Assembly (NCBI RefSeq): GCF_000002235.5
Contig: NW_022145604.1
Location: 32,812,908-32,876,907 of the forward strand
Reading direction: 5' to 3'
Source of the DNA: Strongylocentrotus purpuratus
Lineage: Eukaryota > Echinodermata > Echinoidea > Camarodonta > Strongylocentrotidae
Length of the DNA: 64,000 bases
Position 1 is the stretch's first letter, and each line of letters opens with the position of its first letter. The notes beneath the pieces are model-generated. The model made no database searches, was not told the origin of the DNA, and worked only from the letters and a program-made list of their open reading frames with translations. The translations under genes and the position numbers were made by a program. Positions 22,886 through 35,900 of this stretch are shown piece after piece.

Positions 22886-24735
22886 ACAACTCATAAGCTT
22901 CCTCTTTTAATTACAAGTATGTAAATAGGCTTTGGGAGCAAGTTCACACAACACTGTGTTTATAGTTTGCTGTTTGCTTCCTGGCTTCGTATATATTCTC
23001 TGCTGTCCTCTAGGTAATATTTTTGTATGGCAGGAGAGACATTTTGCTCATATCAAATTCAGTTAGGCTATTCTGTCATAATTATTATATCGCTTATAAA
23101 TATAGCATCACTTTAAACAAACAGCACTTTGTTATTCCTTGCTCATTTTTCCTGATTGAGGTGTCATAATTATGAAAGGGCAAAAACTGAACTTTCTAGA
23201 AATGTGATTTTCTCTTTGAAATTCAGATACCGTCCGCCAAATGACTTTTTGGTTCCCTCTCTTCAACTTCATTTGAATCACTCATGCTTGAAAAATGCAT
23301 CATATGAGTTGCATCAAATGAAAGAAGATGATCTAGGCTTTACAAATATGTGTCATTTATTAATTATAATCGTGATTAAGTTATGATAAAACATCGATAA
23401 TTCTCGGTTTCGTTTAATATGGGACGCACTGTATATACATATCCAATTATTTAAATAATTATGTAATACCATACTAGATTTTTTTTTAAAGACAAAACAA
23501 ATCAAACAGCCTAATGTTGGTATGCGTGATTAGGCAAGATTGAATGGAATGATCCACTAACATCTCTACTCCTTAAACGTTGTTCCCATATTCGGTATTA
23601 AGGACTGATAATTAATTGCAACATGATGCTACAGTACTCTTTGCCAGTTCTGGCACGTTACGATTTATTTTCAAATATTTGAAAGAAAACTCCTATTAAT
23701 TACTTTCGCACCATGAATTGCAAAGAAAACAAGTTTTCAATAAAATGGAAAGTGCATAAGGGTTTGATACTATGTCAAGTGAAGGTAAAGAATCGTGGCT
23801 TTATTGAAAAAAGAGTAACTTGTATATTGAACAAAAGCGAGAGGTTGCTGATATGTGGTTATGTATGTAGGTACAATGACAATGCCAATGACAATGTATG
23901 TATGTATCAAATGACAATGCCTGGCTTGTAAACGAGCTTTATAGATCAACTCCATGGCCTGTGGGTGTTACAATATATTAAAAAGGATGACTGTACTTTT
24001 GACTATCTTTTATTCGTTTAATGCCAATAAAGTCATATGTAGTAACTGTATTATATTATATATGTATGCACATCCTGCATTCTTATATCTAGCGGATTTG
24101 AATAATCAATGTCGTTGTAATCAATTGGATGTATGCAGACCCCCCCCCCCCCACCCCCTTTCCTCTCTTTCTCTCTCTTTATATATCTCTTTCTCTGGAT
24201 GTTTCTGTATTTGATTGGATGATGGCAGATTATTTTCTCTCTATCTCTCTCTAATCTCTATATCTATATCTCTCTTTCTCTATCTTTATATCTGGATGTC
24301 TCTATATTTTATCATTGCAGATGAGGCTACCTCACCCCTTCTCTCTCTCTCTCTCTCTCTCTCTCCCCTCTCCTCACTTGTTCTATCTCTCCTTCTTTAC
24401 TCACTCGGTCACTGACTCATTAACTCTGGTTCACCAAACATACCTATTTATATCATGACAATACATGTAGATTGTAAAAGAATTTTCGCCGAGTTGTTGA
24501 ATGTCAAATTTCTCCGTTTCTAAATTTGGGGAAATAAGCATTTCAAGCATAACAATACAGTCTCAATTTTAAAAGGAACTTGTTGAAAGCTCAACTGTAT
24601 CCCACTATTGAAACATCTAAACAGATGCATACTTATTTCAGTTTTGACATACATGTTCTTTTATAACCTGATTTCATCTCCAACTTATTTAGCACCTACT
24701 AATGTGAATAAAGACAAAAACAGGAAAAGTTTATG
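22886..24735 (+). other. Presumed 3' UTR and downstream flank of cytochrome b561
   Basis: No second gene is seen. Plus-strand AATAAA hexamers at 24026-24031 and 24707-24712 are candidate poly(A) signals. CT-rich and poly-C tracts lie at 24138-24370. Confidence 0.5.
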
Positions 24736-24757
24736 CGTTTCAATGTTTCACTTTATT
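24707..24757. terminator. Opposed poly(A) signals of convergent genes
   Basis: AATAAA on the plus strand at 24707-24712 and AATAAA on the minus strand at 24757-24752 face each other 39 bp apart, between two genes transcribed toward each other. Hexamers are common in AT-rich DNA, so cleavage here is only a candidate. Confidence 0.35.
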
Positions 24758-27700
24758 ATACATTTCAGCCACATATAGTGAAGGAAGGGGCACTCAATCG
24801 GAGAAACAAATACAGAATGGAAATATACTCACATATATCTCATCTCATACTCACATTCACCCTCTCACATTCATACCAAGGAGAAAAACAAAAACAACAA
24901 CAAGACACTCGTGCCTGTTCTCCCTACATATGAGGCAGAACAGACAACGAAGGAGCAATTGTGACAGACAATAGGCATGCTACAAGATATACAAAGCAGA
25001 TCTATGTACTCTGTAGCATAACAGTACTCAATAATGTGAGGTGATGGTAGTCTGGTCTGCAGTCAGTCTGTGTGTATACTTACTGTGCAGCCCTTCACAA
25101 TCAACACAGACACACAGAGAGAGTGTAATATGCTTCACAACATGCTCAACAAGAAGCAGTCAAAACATACAAAAATCTAACAATAAAATCTACTTTATCA
25201 ACAATATATCACCATAACAACATAGAAAATCTTTATCGAATCTTCAAGGCCATTCCTATAAATCTCTTTTTAAAAAGTCAGTCTCTCACTCCTCTCTATA
25301 TTCATAAAATTTATCACCACATAAATGCTGTCTTGCTTCATCATGATTCAATACAACATAGCTACACATGATGCTGCTTAAGTTAGCAGCTTTAACTTTT
25401 TATCATGAAGATTTATAAATCCAGTACTTTCACACTGACCAAAACATTTTCATAGTTTTTATCACATTATAAAATTTCTTTACCATAGTGAAATAATTAC
25501 TTCTTAGCTTTTGTACAAATATACATATATTCTAATTACGCTACCAATACATTTGGGACCAACAACAACTGCTTGCGTCTTCACAAAGATTGGGCACTCA
25601 AATATTGATTGATTTGGACAGCCTGCACACTGGAAGAAATGTATATGAAAACAGAACAACTTACTGTTCAATGAGGAAATAATCTTTTATCTATTTCAGC
25701 TTCCATCCATCACATGTAAGATCCATAGAAATCTAGTTTGTTAGTGATAGGAGTTGTTTTTAATTGCTGGATTTGTGTAAGACCATTCATCTTTATTCAT
25801 ATCTTTTCACTGGAGGTCTTTCAAGAATAAAGTTTGATTTCAATCAGAATTTCAAGAATAAAATTCTTGCATTAGTAGGTTTTTGCCTAATAATTTGATA
25901 TCAATATAATAATAATTGCTTTGAGATTAACATAACCATAAACTATTTCACATTTCTAATTGAAAGGAACCAAAAGAAATTGTTTTTAACATTTATTATC
26001 TAGATTGTTCTTGTAATCTTCATGTTAATAAATAATAGTACACTGGATATATTTTGCACTATAAAACCTCACCCCTCCTTCAAAGAGTTATACATATACA
26101 TGTATCTTCTAATTTTGATGATGCAAATCTTTTTTAGGGAAAACATTCTTTTTTCCTGGACACAGTAATATGTATCTCCTTGTCCTTTTGTTAAAGATGG
26201 GATTCAAGTTTTCTTCATCTTTTATGATTGTAGTTTACAATTGACATTTCTTCTATGACGGACTGAATAACAATTCATAGACAGATGCTACCAACCAACA
26301 AGTTATCACATATAACCTTTGATTCACAAAACAATCAAATCAAATATACAATCTTTATCACTGTTATATTTTCTACTTTTCTAGAGCAATACAAGTTTGA
26401 GTGCATTAAGTTTCATTCCAATCAATAGAAAAAGGCGCTTCATATGTTTTATCAATACAAATATGAATATCTTTAATCTACATAATCATCCCGTCAACAG
26501 GATATTTGCATTTGAACAAATAAAAATAAAAGTACACCAATCTGAATAATCTTAGATTATTCACTTCAGAAAAAGAAAAACAAGTTTTTATGCAACTCTA
26601 ATTGAAACATCGTTTCTATACATCTGTCTCTTCTTTTATGCTAACTTTTCTTTGACCTAAAACCAATTTGAAGAGCTTGTTGAAAACAGAATACTTGAGA
26701 AAAATGTAAGACGAATCCACTGACACTACAGTATGATATATGATGATATTGTTGCTTGCTATCCTGGCAATTATAAAATAAAAAGAAGTACAAGCTTGAC
26801 TGGCAATATTTGATCACACAAGACAAATAGAAACATTACCAATACTGTCCACAGCTCACACAAAAATATACATCTGATCTGTACACCAGTAAAATTCATC
26901 TTCTAAACACCACTAGCACATTGTTTGTAAAAAGTAATACAAAATAATACCTACAGTAGTAGAACAACTATTCTGAAGTACATGATCAATGATATAACAA
27001 AGCTCATCAACATTACATTACATTATGTGCATATTTAAGGCATAACTATATCAAGTAACATGATATATTTATCCTCAAAGTTAGTGTTGAACTCTCAAAA
27101 ACTTGCAATCCCTATTATAAATGTACAAGCTGGAATTGTAACACTTCAAGATTCAAGTTTGAGACCATAAGGGTGTAAAAGAAGGAACCCTTCAGTCTCA
27201 TCCCCTACATGTAGAAGTGAGTGAGTGCTCTATGTTCTAAATTCCTACAATACTGGACCACATGGCTGATCACATAGCTGATCCGCATTTTCTCTAAAGA
27301 ACAGCTGAAAATGCCAGCAGGTACCAGTTAACTGACGTCTTGTTGTAACAAAAGTGACGTCTCATTGCAACATTCTTAATACACAAAAGAAACAAATCAG
27401 ATGCTTGGACTGGAGGGTAATACATACTTCCTATTCTATTCTAGTTTAAGTGTTGGTAATATATTTGTATACAATGTAGATCAAGGTAGATTGAAGGACA
27501 CATTTGTTTTGAGATTCAAGATGATTTCTGAAAAGATTGGGTCATTTTTATTTTGTTTCATTTGAATGAAGAAAAACCAAAAGAATTAGGATAGGCATGT
27601 ATGTATGCCATGTAAAGGCAATGTAACAGTAACAGAGTTGCCAGCATTTCATGAAAACTAAATTCTTTCTGAATTTGCCCAATTGAGTTTTAGAATGTCA

Positions 27701-29993
27701 GGATCCTCATCTCCACCTCCTCCAGTTTAAGATATTTTCAAGGAGCAGTATTGGCTCTGAGCACAAGAGCATCATCAGAAAATGTTCAAAGGAAACAAGG
27801 CATTTTCCACACTAAAATGTCTCCATAGCTAATCTGTTAGTGGATGCACTGTGCAGACACAAGTACATACCTGGTATTCACTATTTTATTTTGACGCCAA
27901 TGAAGTTCCCTGATATTTTCCCTGATATTTCATTGATTATTCTCAAATCCCTGACTATTTCTCTGTTCAAGCAGGAGGGGGGGGGGGGGGGGGGGGGACA
28001 GTGAACCCACCCACCCACCCATAGGGCAAGGGTATCTCATTATAAAGAGATACAGGAAGATGATCTTAACTCTATGGTGCGGTCGCAGACTCAAATATAG
28101 ATTTTTTTGAAAGACAATGGTTCATATATAACCATTGTTCTCTACTCCATAAATATGCTATGATGCCCTAGAACAGGACATCTTGGATTCCTTAATTTGA
28201 ATTGGTTTCATCTTAATTGGAAATCAATATGAATTGGTTTCATCCTACCCAGACACCAATAGGAATTGGTTTCATCCTACCCAGAGACCAATAGGAATTG
28301 GTTTCATCCTACCCAGAGACCAATAGGAATTGGTTTCATCCTACCCAGTGACCAATAGGAATTGGTTTCATCCTACCCAGAGACCAATAGGAATTAGTTT
28401 CATCCTACCTAGAGACCAATAGGAATTGGTTTCATCCTACCCAGAGACCAATAGGAATTGGTTTCATCCTACCCAGAGACCAATAGGAATTGGTTTCATC
28501 CTACCCAGAGACCAATAGGAATTGGTTTCATCCTACCCAGTGACCAATAGGAATTGGTTTCATCCTACCTAGAGACTGATAGGAACTGGTTTCATCCTAT
28601 CAAGAGACCAATAGGAATTAGTTTCATCCTACCTAGAGACCAATAGGAATTGGTTTCATCCTACCCAGAGACCAATAGGAATTGGTTTCATCCTACCCAG
28701 AGACCAATAGGAATTGGTTTCATCCTACCCAGAGACCAATAGGAATTGGTTTCATCCTACCCAGTGACCAATAGGAATTGGTTTCATCCTACCTAGAGAC
28801 TGATAGGAACTGGTTTCATCCTATCAAGAGACCAATAGGAATTGGTTTCATCCTACCCAGAGACCAATAGGAATTGGTTTCATCCTACCCAGAGACCAAT
28901 AGGAATTGGTTTCATCCTACCCAGAGACCAATAGGAGTTGGTTTCATCCTACCTAGAGACCGATAGGAATTGGTTTCATCCTACCCAGAGACCAATAGGA
29001 ATTAGTTTCATCCTACCTAGAGGACCTTGTAGGGTATAACGCATGGGAGGGAGGACGGGATAGTGGCATCTACAAAAAACTCATTAAGACATCTCTTCAT
29101 CTTCCAATTTTTGTCTTCATTTTTTTTCAATAAATTTCTGTTGTTTTGTACAACAACAAAATCAACTTACGTGTACAAATATGATTTGAGTAACACTTTG
29201 TGGAATGCCTTTTCAAACTCTGTGCATCGAAGCAATTACATCTAACCCTTTTCAGTCATGATAGAAAACACTATGCACAAGCAACTTTGTACAGATGAAC
29301 TAACTACAACACGTGTAATACAACCACAACTTGTGATGAATATAAAAAGGTTCAATGCCAACAAACATACATATATTAAATTTGCAAACTTGTCAAACAT
29401 CATGTGTTTAGAGCTAATAGTACAGTCTCGATTCAATAGCTATATGCATGCACTCCAAACATGAACAAGATTGTGGCTCTCTCTCTCTCTTTCTACCACA
29501 CATCAAACGTCAAGTACGTAATATGAGCAGATAAGACTGACCAGGTTCATGTGACACTATTCAGGAAATTAAAACCAATCTTGTCTAAAAATCAAACAAG
29601 AAAATACTGATTCATTTCCCAAACAAACAAACAGCAATCCTTCCATCCCTACCTGCCTGCATGTATGTACCCAAGCTCGTAAGGAAACGTTAGGGTAGAA
29701 TAAATTGGACGGTCATTCCTGTTTAGTTCTTGGTCTTGAAGTATTCATCTTCATGCGCAAGAGTGTGTTCCTTGAAGGCTGTAGTAGTCAACAACACAAT
29801 ACACATGAAACCAATACTGTCTGTCTGTCTGTCTTCAGTGAATTGCTTGCTTGGCAGGCAGGATGCATTCAACCTCCCTCCATCTTAGGCTCCTAGCTCC
29901 GTGATAGATAATAAGAGCTTGGTTTGGTTTGGTAGGCTTTCTTTCTTTACCCACACTCACTACGCTCCCTCCCTACTAAACAGGGAGTCATCC
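24736..29993 (-). other. Presumed long 3' UTR of the class IIa HDAC gene
   Basis: There is no coding sequence between the HDAC stop (29994-29996) and the convergent cytochrome b561 gene. A minus-strand AATAAA (tttatt at 24752-24757) would end the transcript within about 50 bp of the plus-strand signal at 24707. A UTR of about 5 kb is plausible for this family but is inferred. Contents: poly-G tract 27977-27998 and the 32-bp array at 28205-29020. Confidence 0.4.
28205..29020 (-). repeat. 32-bp tandem array of short hairpin units
   Basis: About 25 copies of a 32-bp unit containing accaataggaattggt. Within each unit ACCAAT and ATTGGT pair as a 6-bp stem around a four-base loop. A block of several units (about 28381-28570) recurs at 28620-28800 with the same variants (gactgataggaactgg), showing duplication of multi-unit segments. 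It lies in the presumed HDAC 3' UTR. Confidence 0.85.
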
Positions 29994-32900
29994 TTATGAA
30001 GGGGCTGCTTCTTCAGCCTCCATTGCACTCTCATCCGGGATCTCTCCTGAACTTCTGTCAAACAATGAGAAACAAGAAAGCTCTATCAGACGTGACACTC
30101 ATAAAGCAACATAATATAACATCAATGCAGCAATGTTGTAGACATGTCACTGTGTTATAACTATGTACATGCTTGCTTTCTGGTATTCCAAACCAATTCC
30201 AACGGGACTATATACAGTATCAAATGATAAATAGAGCTGATCTTGCGCTTGAAATTTGGTTAAATAATACTTAGCAAAACTAATTTATGGATATAGGATT
30301 ATGTTGCCCTTCACACTAGATATCAAATATCAATTCACTCAATAATGCAGAACAAAAGTAAATAATGTAACAAAACACAGATGTAAGCAGCAATTATTCT
30401 TTCATTTGATATGTTGCTGCTGTAACTTCTTTGTCATTAATCATATTGCTTTGCTAATAGGTAACTTGTCCATAGCATTATGAAGGAGGCCAAGGCTAAA
30501 AGCTTAACCAAGTCTAACCTGCAGCAGCATCAACCATATATCTGCCTGTCACATGCTATTACATGCACATCTCTCTTGCTATATCATCTGCTTGGAGCCA
30601 GAGGAGTGTTAAATCATATACTACAACACAGAGTTAACGCCCTCTGGCTCTGAACTGACCATATCTTCAATTGATTATTACAGAGGAGAGTTAAATCATA
30701 TACTACAACACAGAGTTAACGCCCTCTGGCTCTGAACTGACCATATCTTCAATTGATTATTACAGAGGAGTGTTAAATCATATACTACAACACAGAGTTA
30801 ACGCCCTTCTGGCTCTGAACAGACCATAGTGGTTATTACCTTGGAGCTTCCTGCTGTACTGATAGTGATGCCATCTCATTAACAGGCACTTCTGTATCTC
30901 CTTTCCTCTTCATTGAATCACGCATAGACATAGCTACAGTAGCAGACTGATCTCGGACTGATGTCCAGTACTCGGCTATAAAACACACACAAAGATATAA
31001 TATATCATATTATATTCCACATACTAAGAATTTTGCTCTACGATTGGTCAAAAGTAAATCATGTGATAAAAGATAGTTCTCCCATCATTGATGGGAAAAG
31101 AAAAGTTTGTTACACTGTGTAGATAGTACTTCTATCTTCGGTGAAAGTGCGTTGCACTGTGTAGATAGCAGTACTATCTACACAGTGCAACGCACTTTAA
31201 TTGTAAACGTTGCGTATTGCTCTCCTCTTATAAGTGCTTTTAGTGTTAGTATGCGAACTTTGGTCACGCGCAAACTATGGTCACACCAGTACAGTACCAC
31301 CACACTGCATGCACTGTACGTATCGTACACCGTTTGCTAGCTGTTAATTGATGACTTGTTGCTCTAAAATGACGAAAGTGAAATGTTTCCGATGTGGAAT
31401 ATAAAGCAAATAATCACCTTTTGGTTCAGGCGATGGCAAACTATCACTTCCTCGGCGATATGAATAAATACGCTATCTTTCCTCATCTTCGCTTCGGAAA
31501 GATAGCTACATCCAGATCGCCTCGGAAGTGATAGTTTGTCCCATCACCTTCACCAGCATTAATTATTTGCTTACTACGCTACTAGAACAGACAAAGCTAC
31601 AGTAGTAGCCTGATCTCTGAAAACAAATCCTATGGCTAGAGTCTGAGATTTCAACCAATTTGACATAGGAGGATTTTCTTCTGAGTCAGAGGAATCTTGT
31701 GTTACTCCTCTCATCATGAGGTTGTGGGTTAGGATCCAGTCCTTTAACAATGCATATTAGCTATAGCTCTCACCCTCTCAACCAAAGTGTAATTGATAAG
31801 GCCCTTTTTTAAAGAAAATACATAGAAAGTTTTTAATAGGATATATCTGTAGCTCACTCAAAGCTACTAGAATGGTTTCAAAAAATAGATGTGTACTATC
31901 CGAACCCAACTCTACTAGTTCCAGTACACAGAGACCTAAGATATTTCTGTCATAAACATACCTTATATTTACCAGAGTTTAGTAAAGCCTTGATTGAATA
32001 TGACGCTGCTAAACCACTGCATGTTAGGATGACGTAAAGTGTAATATGCTCAACATTTCATTATCTGATGACACAGAGCTAGGTGAATATGTGTATCACC
32101 TTTGCTGTGCGCAGTTGTCATTTATTTTGTGGTGGTTTAACTCGCCATACCTGAACAAGCCTTAAGTAAGTCTAGGCACGAGGAGCCATATTAGGGGTCA
32201 TATTAGAGAGAGAGAGCAATATAATGTCCATATTAGTATGCAACGAAGACGGCTGACTTACATTGTATTTCAATAGTCCTACGTAAGCACTCTACTGCGT
32301 TGGCATTAGGGACTCCATTGATAGCGTCTTCTGAGAGGGGTGAAGGGTCATCACCTAGGAGAGTTTGGGCGCACACCTCTGATGCATCACAGATAGCCGT
32401 CAGATCATAACCACCTTCTAGAGCTAACACCACTCTTCCATTCGCTAGTCCCATCACCTTACGGGTCATGTAGGAGAAACCTACAAACAAACAAAATAAT
32501 TCCATTGTTACCTCACAGCAGAAAGAATATAAAAATCATATCAGTGCATCATATTCTACTTTATTTCATCTACATACATGTACATCTTAAAATAGTAATT
32601 TTACATAATTTACAAAAGTAGTGTCATCAAATGTTCTTCTCTTAACTTTATACAACCTTTGAACATAATGCTAATGTGTGGAATAATGATAAAACTGCAT
32701 TTTACAGGACGACAGTATGTAATTTTCATGATAATATACATGTGAAATTTCTTTACAAATCCAACAAGTAATGACAGAAATTCTAAGGAGACATTTTCAC
32801 ATTTTAATAAAAGATTGTGCACAGCATTATTCGATCATCTAGAGTGTGTAACCAAAGTTGGATTGACTTCAAGTTATTTGTTAATAAGTGATTTATGGTG

Positions 32901-35900
32901 GTTAATGAAGAGTTGTATACTTACATGCTGGTGTAACTTTATATCCCCCTAATGGATTAGGATGCCCATTGGCAGCATCAAAACCAGAGGATACAAGCAC
33001 AACATCAGGAGAAAACTCCCGAGCAATTGGCAGGACAATAGACCTGAAACAACACAAACAATAATCATCATTATATCAATCATATAATTGTATCTAGCAA
33101 CATCAGATGGTACAAGGATAACATCAGGAGAAAACTCCCGAGCAATTGGCAGGACAATAGATCTGAAACAACACAAACAATAATCATCATTATATCAATC
33201 ATATAATTGTATCTAGCAACATCAGATGGTACAAGGATAACATCAGGAGAAAACTCCCGAGCAATTGGCAGGACAATAGATCTGAAACAACACAAACAAT
33301 AATCATCATTATATCAATCATATAATTGTATCTAGCAACATCAGATGGTACAAGGATAACATCCAAGAGAAAACTCCTAATGATCGGAAGGACAATAGAC
33401 CTGAAACAAGGCAAACAATAATCATCATCATTATATCAATCAATGTATGAATAAATCAATGAGTATCACCCCCATCAATATATAAATCAATCAATTAACT
33501 AATGAGACCATTAATCCACCCTGCCCTTTTGATATATTGAACAGCTTCAGCAAGACTGATTGAGATGACCATGGCAGGCTAAGTTTCTATCATACACACC
33601 TGAATGCAGCTATATATTCTGCATCTCCCATTGGAGGGTTCAAACCACCATGAAAGGCTATGTTCACGTTGTATCCCAGACCTGCACCGCATCCACTCTG
33701 TCAATAAAACAAATTAATAACATTATGTTAGAAGGCAAATATCAGTTCTTATAGAATGAAATATCTTGGAAATATAGACAACAGAAAACTTTACTATTTT
33801 TGAAAGATTCAAGCAGAAGAATAGAAACAAAAGAGACATGTTAAAAAAAAAGTACTAATAAAATGAAGTAGAAAGAGTAAAAACGATCATATATCATTAG
33901 AAAAGGAAACTTAGTGAATAAAAATAAAACTAGGAAGAGTGAAAGAAGGATAAAAGAATGTGTCTAGCATTACCTCATCTGGAGCCCCTGTGCCAGGGAA
34001 GAAGTTACCGTTGTCATGGCGATGTAATGAGATGTAGAGTACATGTGGGTCTTCATAGAAGATCTTCTGGGTAGAGTTACCATGATGAACGTCCTACAAT
34101 AACATACAATACAAGATTGGTACTTATACTAGTGCTCTTACAGTACCTATATCAAAGTGTTTTATCAAATATCAATTAGAATCAAAATCAGTTTAAAACA
34201 TAAATAGAAATCTTTTTTTTTTAATATTTTCAATTCAAACTACAGCAATTGATTTACAGAAACAGAATCCCATAGGTTAAGAGCAATGGGGATGAGAATG
34301 TACATACCCAGTCAATGATGAGTATCTTGTTGAGTTTGAGCTTGAGTCTTAGCTGTTTAGCAGCTATAGCAATTGAGTTAAAGAAACAGAATCCCATAGC
34401 TTGTGATCAATGGGGAAGGGGGAGGGGGTGTACATACCCAGTCAATGATGAGTATCTTGTTGAGTTTGAGCTTGAGTCTTAGCTGTTTAGCAGCTATAGC
34501 AATTGAGTTAAAGAAACAGAATCCCATAGCTTGTGAGCAATGGGGAAGGGGGAGGGGATGTACATACCCAGTCAATGATGAGTATCTTGTTGAGTTTGAG
34601 CTTGAGTCTTAGCTGTTTAGCAGCTATAGCAATTGAGTTAAAGAAACAGAATCCCATAGCTTGTGAGCAATGGGGAAGGGGGAGGGGATGTACATACCCA
34701 GTCAATGATGAGTATCTTGTTGAGTTTGAGCTTGAGTCTTAGCTGTTTAGCAGCTATAGCAATCGAGTTAAAGAAACAGAATCCCATAGCTTGTGATGTT
34801 TCGGCATGATGTCCTGGTGGTCTTACGATGGCAAATCCATTCTTGAGCTCTCCTGTAGCTACTTTGAATGCTAACTCAATCACTGCTCCAGCAGCCTAGT
34901 ATTAAAGATACATGACACATAAATATCAATTCAACATTGTACATCTTTTATATTCATGATATGGATCGGTTGACCGTCATCATAAGTATCAATGCATACA
35001 AAAACATGGGAGACACCACAATAAATGAAGAGCCTTAGGGTTAGGGCAACCAAGACTCTCATCTAAAGACAGGACATGTAGCAAAGCAAATAGGTCTATT
35101 CAAACCTCAACATTAACCACACTGTCTGTCAGACTGATAAAAACATCCATATATATATATATATATATATATATATTACATACAAACATACATATTATAT
35201 ATCAGACATCTTCATAATATCCAACAGTGCATTCAAGAATGTTATTCTTGTTATCTGCATTGACTCAAAGACTTTATTCTCCATTCAATCCAAACATTTG
35301 GTTCGAGCCACGTGTACATTGATTTACAAGATTTACAAGGTGACAACTAATTTCCTTTGTTAACCACAGCTTTATACCCAAGCTTATACTCAGTGTTAAA
35401 CGATTGATATACATGTACGAGATACTTACTATTCTGACTGCTCCTGGTGACTGGATATCATGCCAAACTGTGTCTGTATCTACACCGAGACCTCCACAAC
35501 TCAACCAAGTGAAATTCAACTTGGGTATGAGAGCTACAAGAAAATAACACATTGCATCATTCATCATGTATTCTTATGTATATACAATTTCAATTAAAGC
35601 TAAAGACCAGTTATGGTCATGCAATTGAATAGTGAAAGAAGCGTTGTGAAATTGATCAGAAAAGGTTGATCATCTAGCATAGATGTACTGAAAGGTTCTG
35701 GAATCATCAAAATTATAAGAAATTTGGCCAAGTCTTCATAAAGTTAGAAGCACTGTACACAGAAAGATGTATATGGGACTACACACACGTGCCCGACACA
35801 TGCATTTGTATCTTTCAACAGTATATAGATAATACTAATTTACCAAATATATCAATTAGTAGGCGGTTTCCCGTCAAAATTGTTATCGTCATGTAATATT

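Noticed and set aside
28205-29020. Possible CRISPR-like array (regular 32-bp periodicity)
   Set aside because: There are no unique spacers; it is a head-to-tail minisatellite in a eukaryotic gene.
31690-31760. tRNA-like segment (gttgtgggttaggatccagtcc resembling a B box)
   Set aside because: No A box at proper spacing and no cloverleaf could be drawn.
32949-33414. Three similar 71-75 residue minus-strand frames
   Set aside because: Shadow and exon-echo frames of the 119-bp HDAC array, in the wrong frame relative to the real exon ([10 protein letters not shown]).
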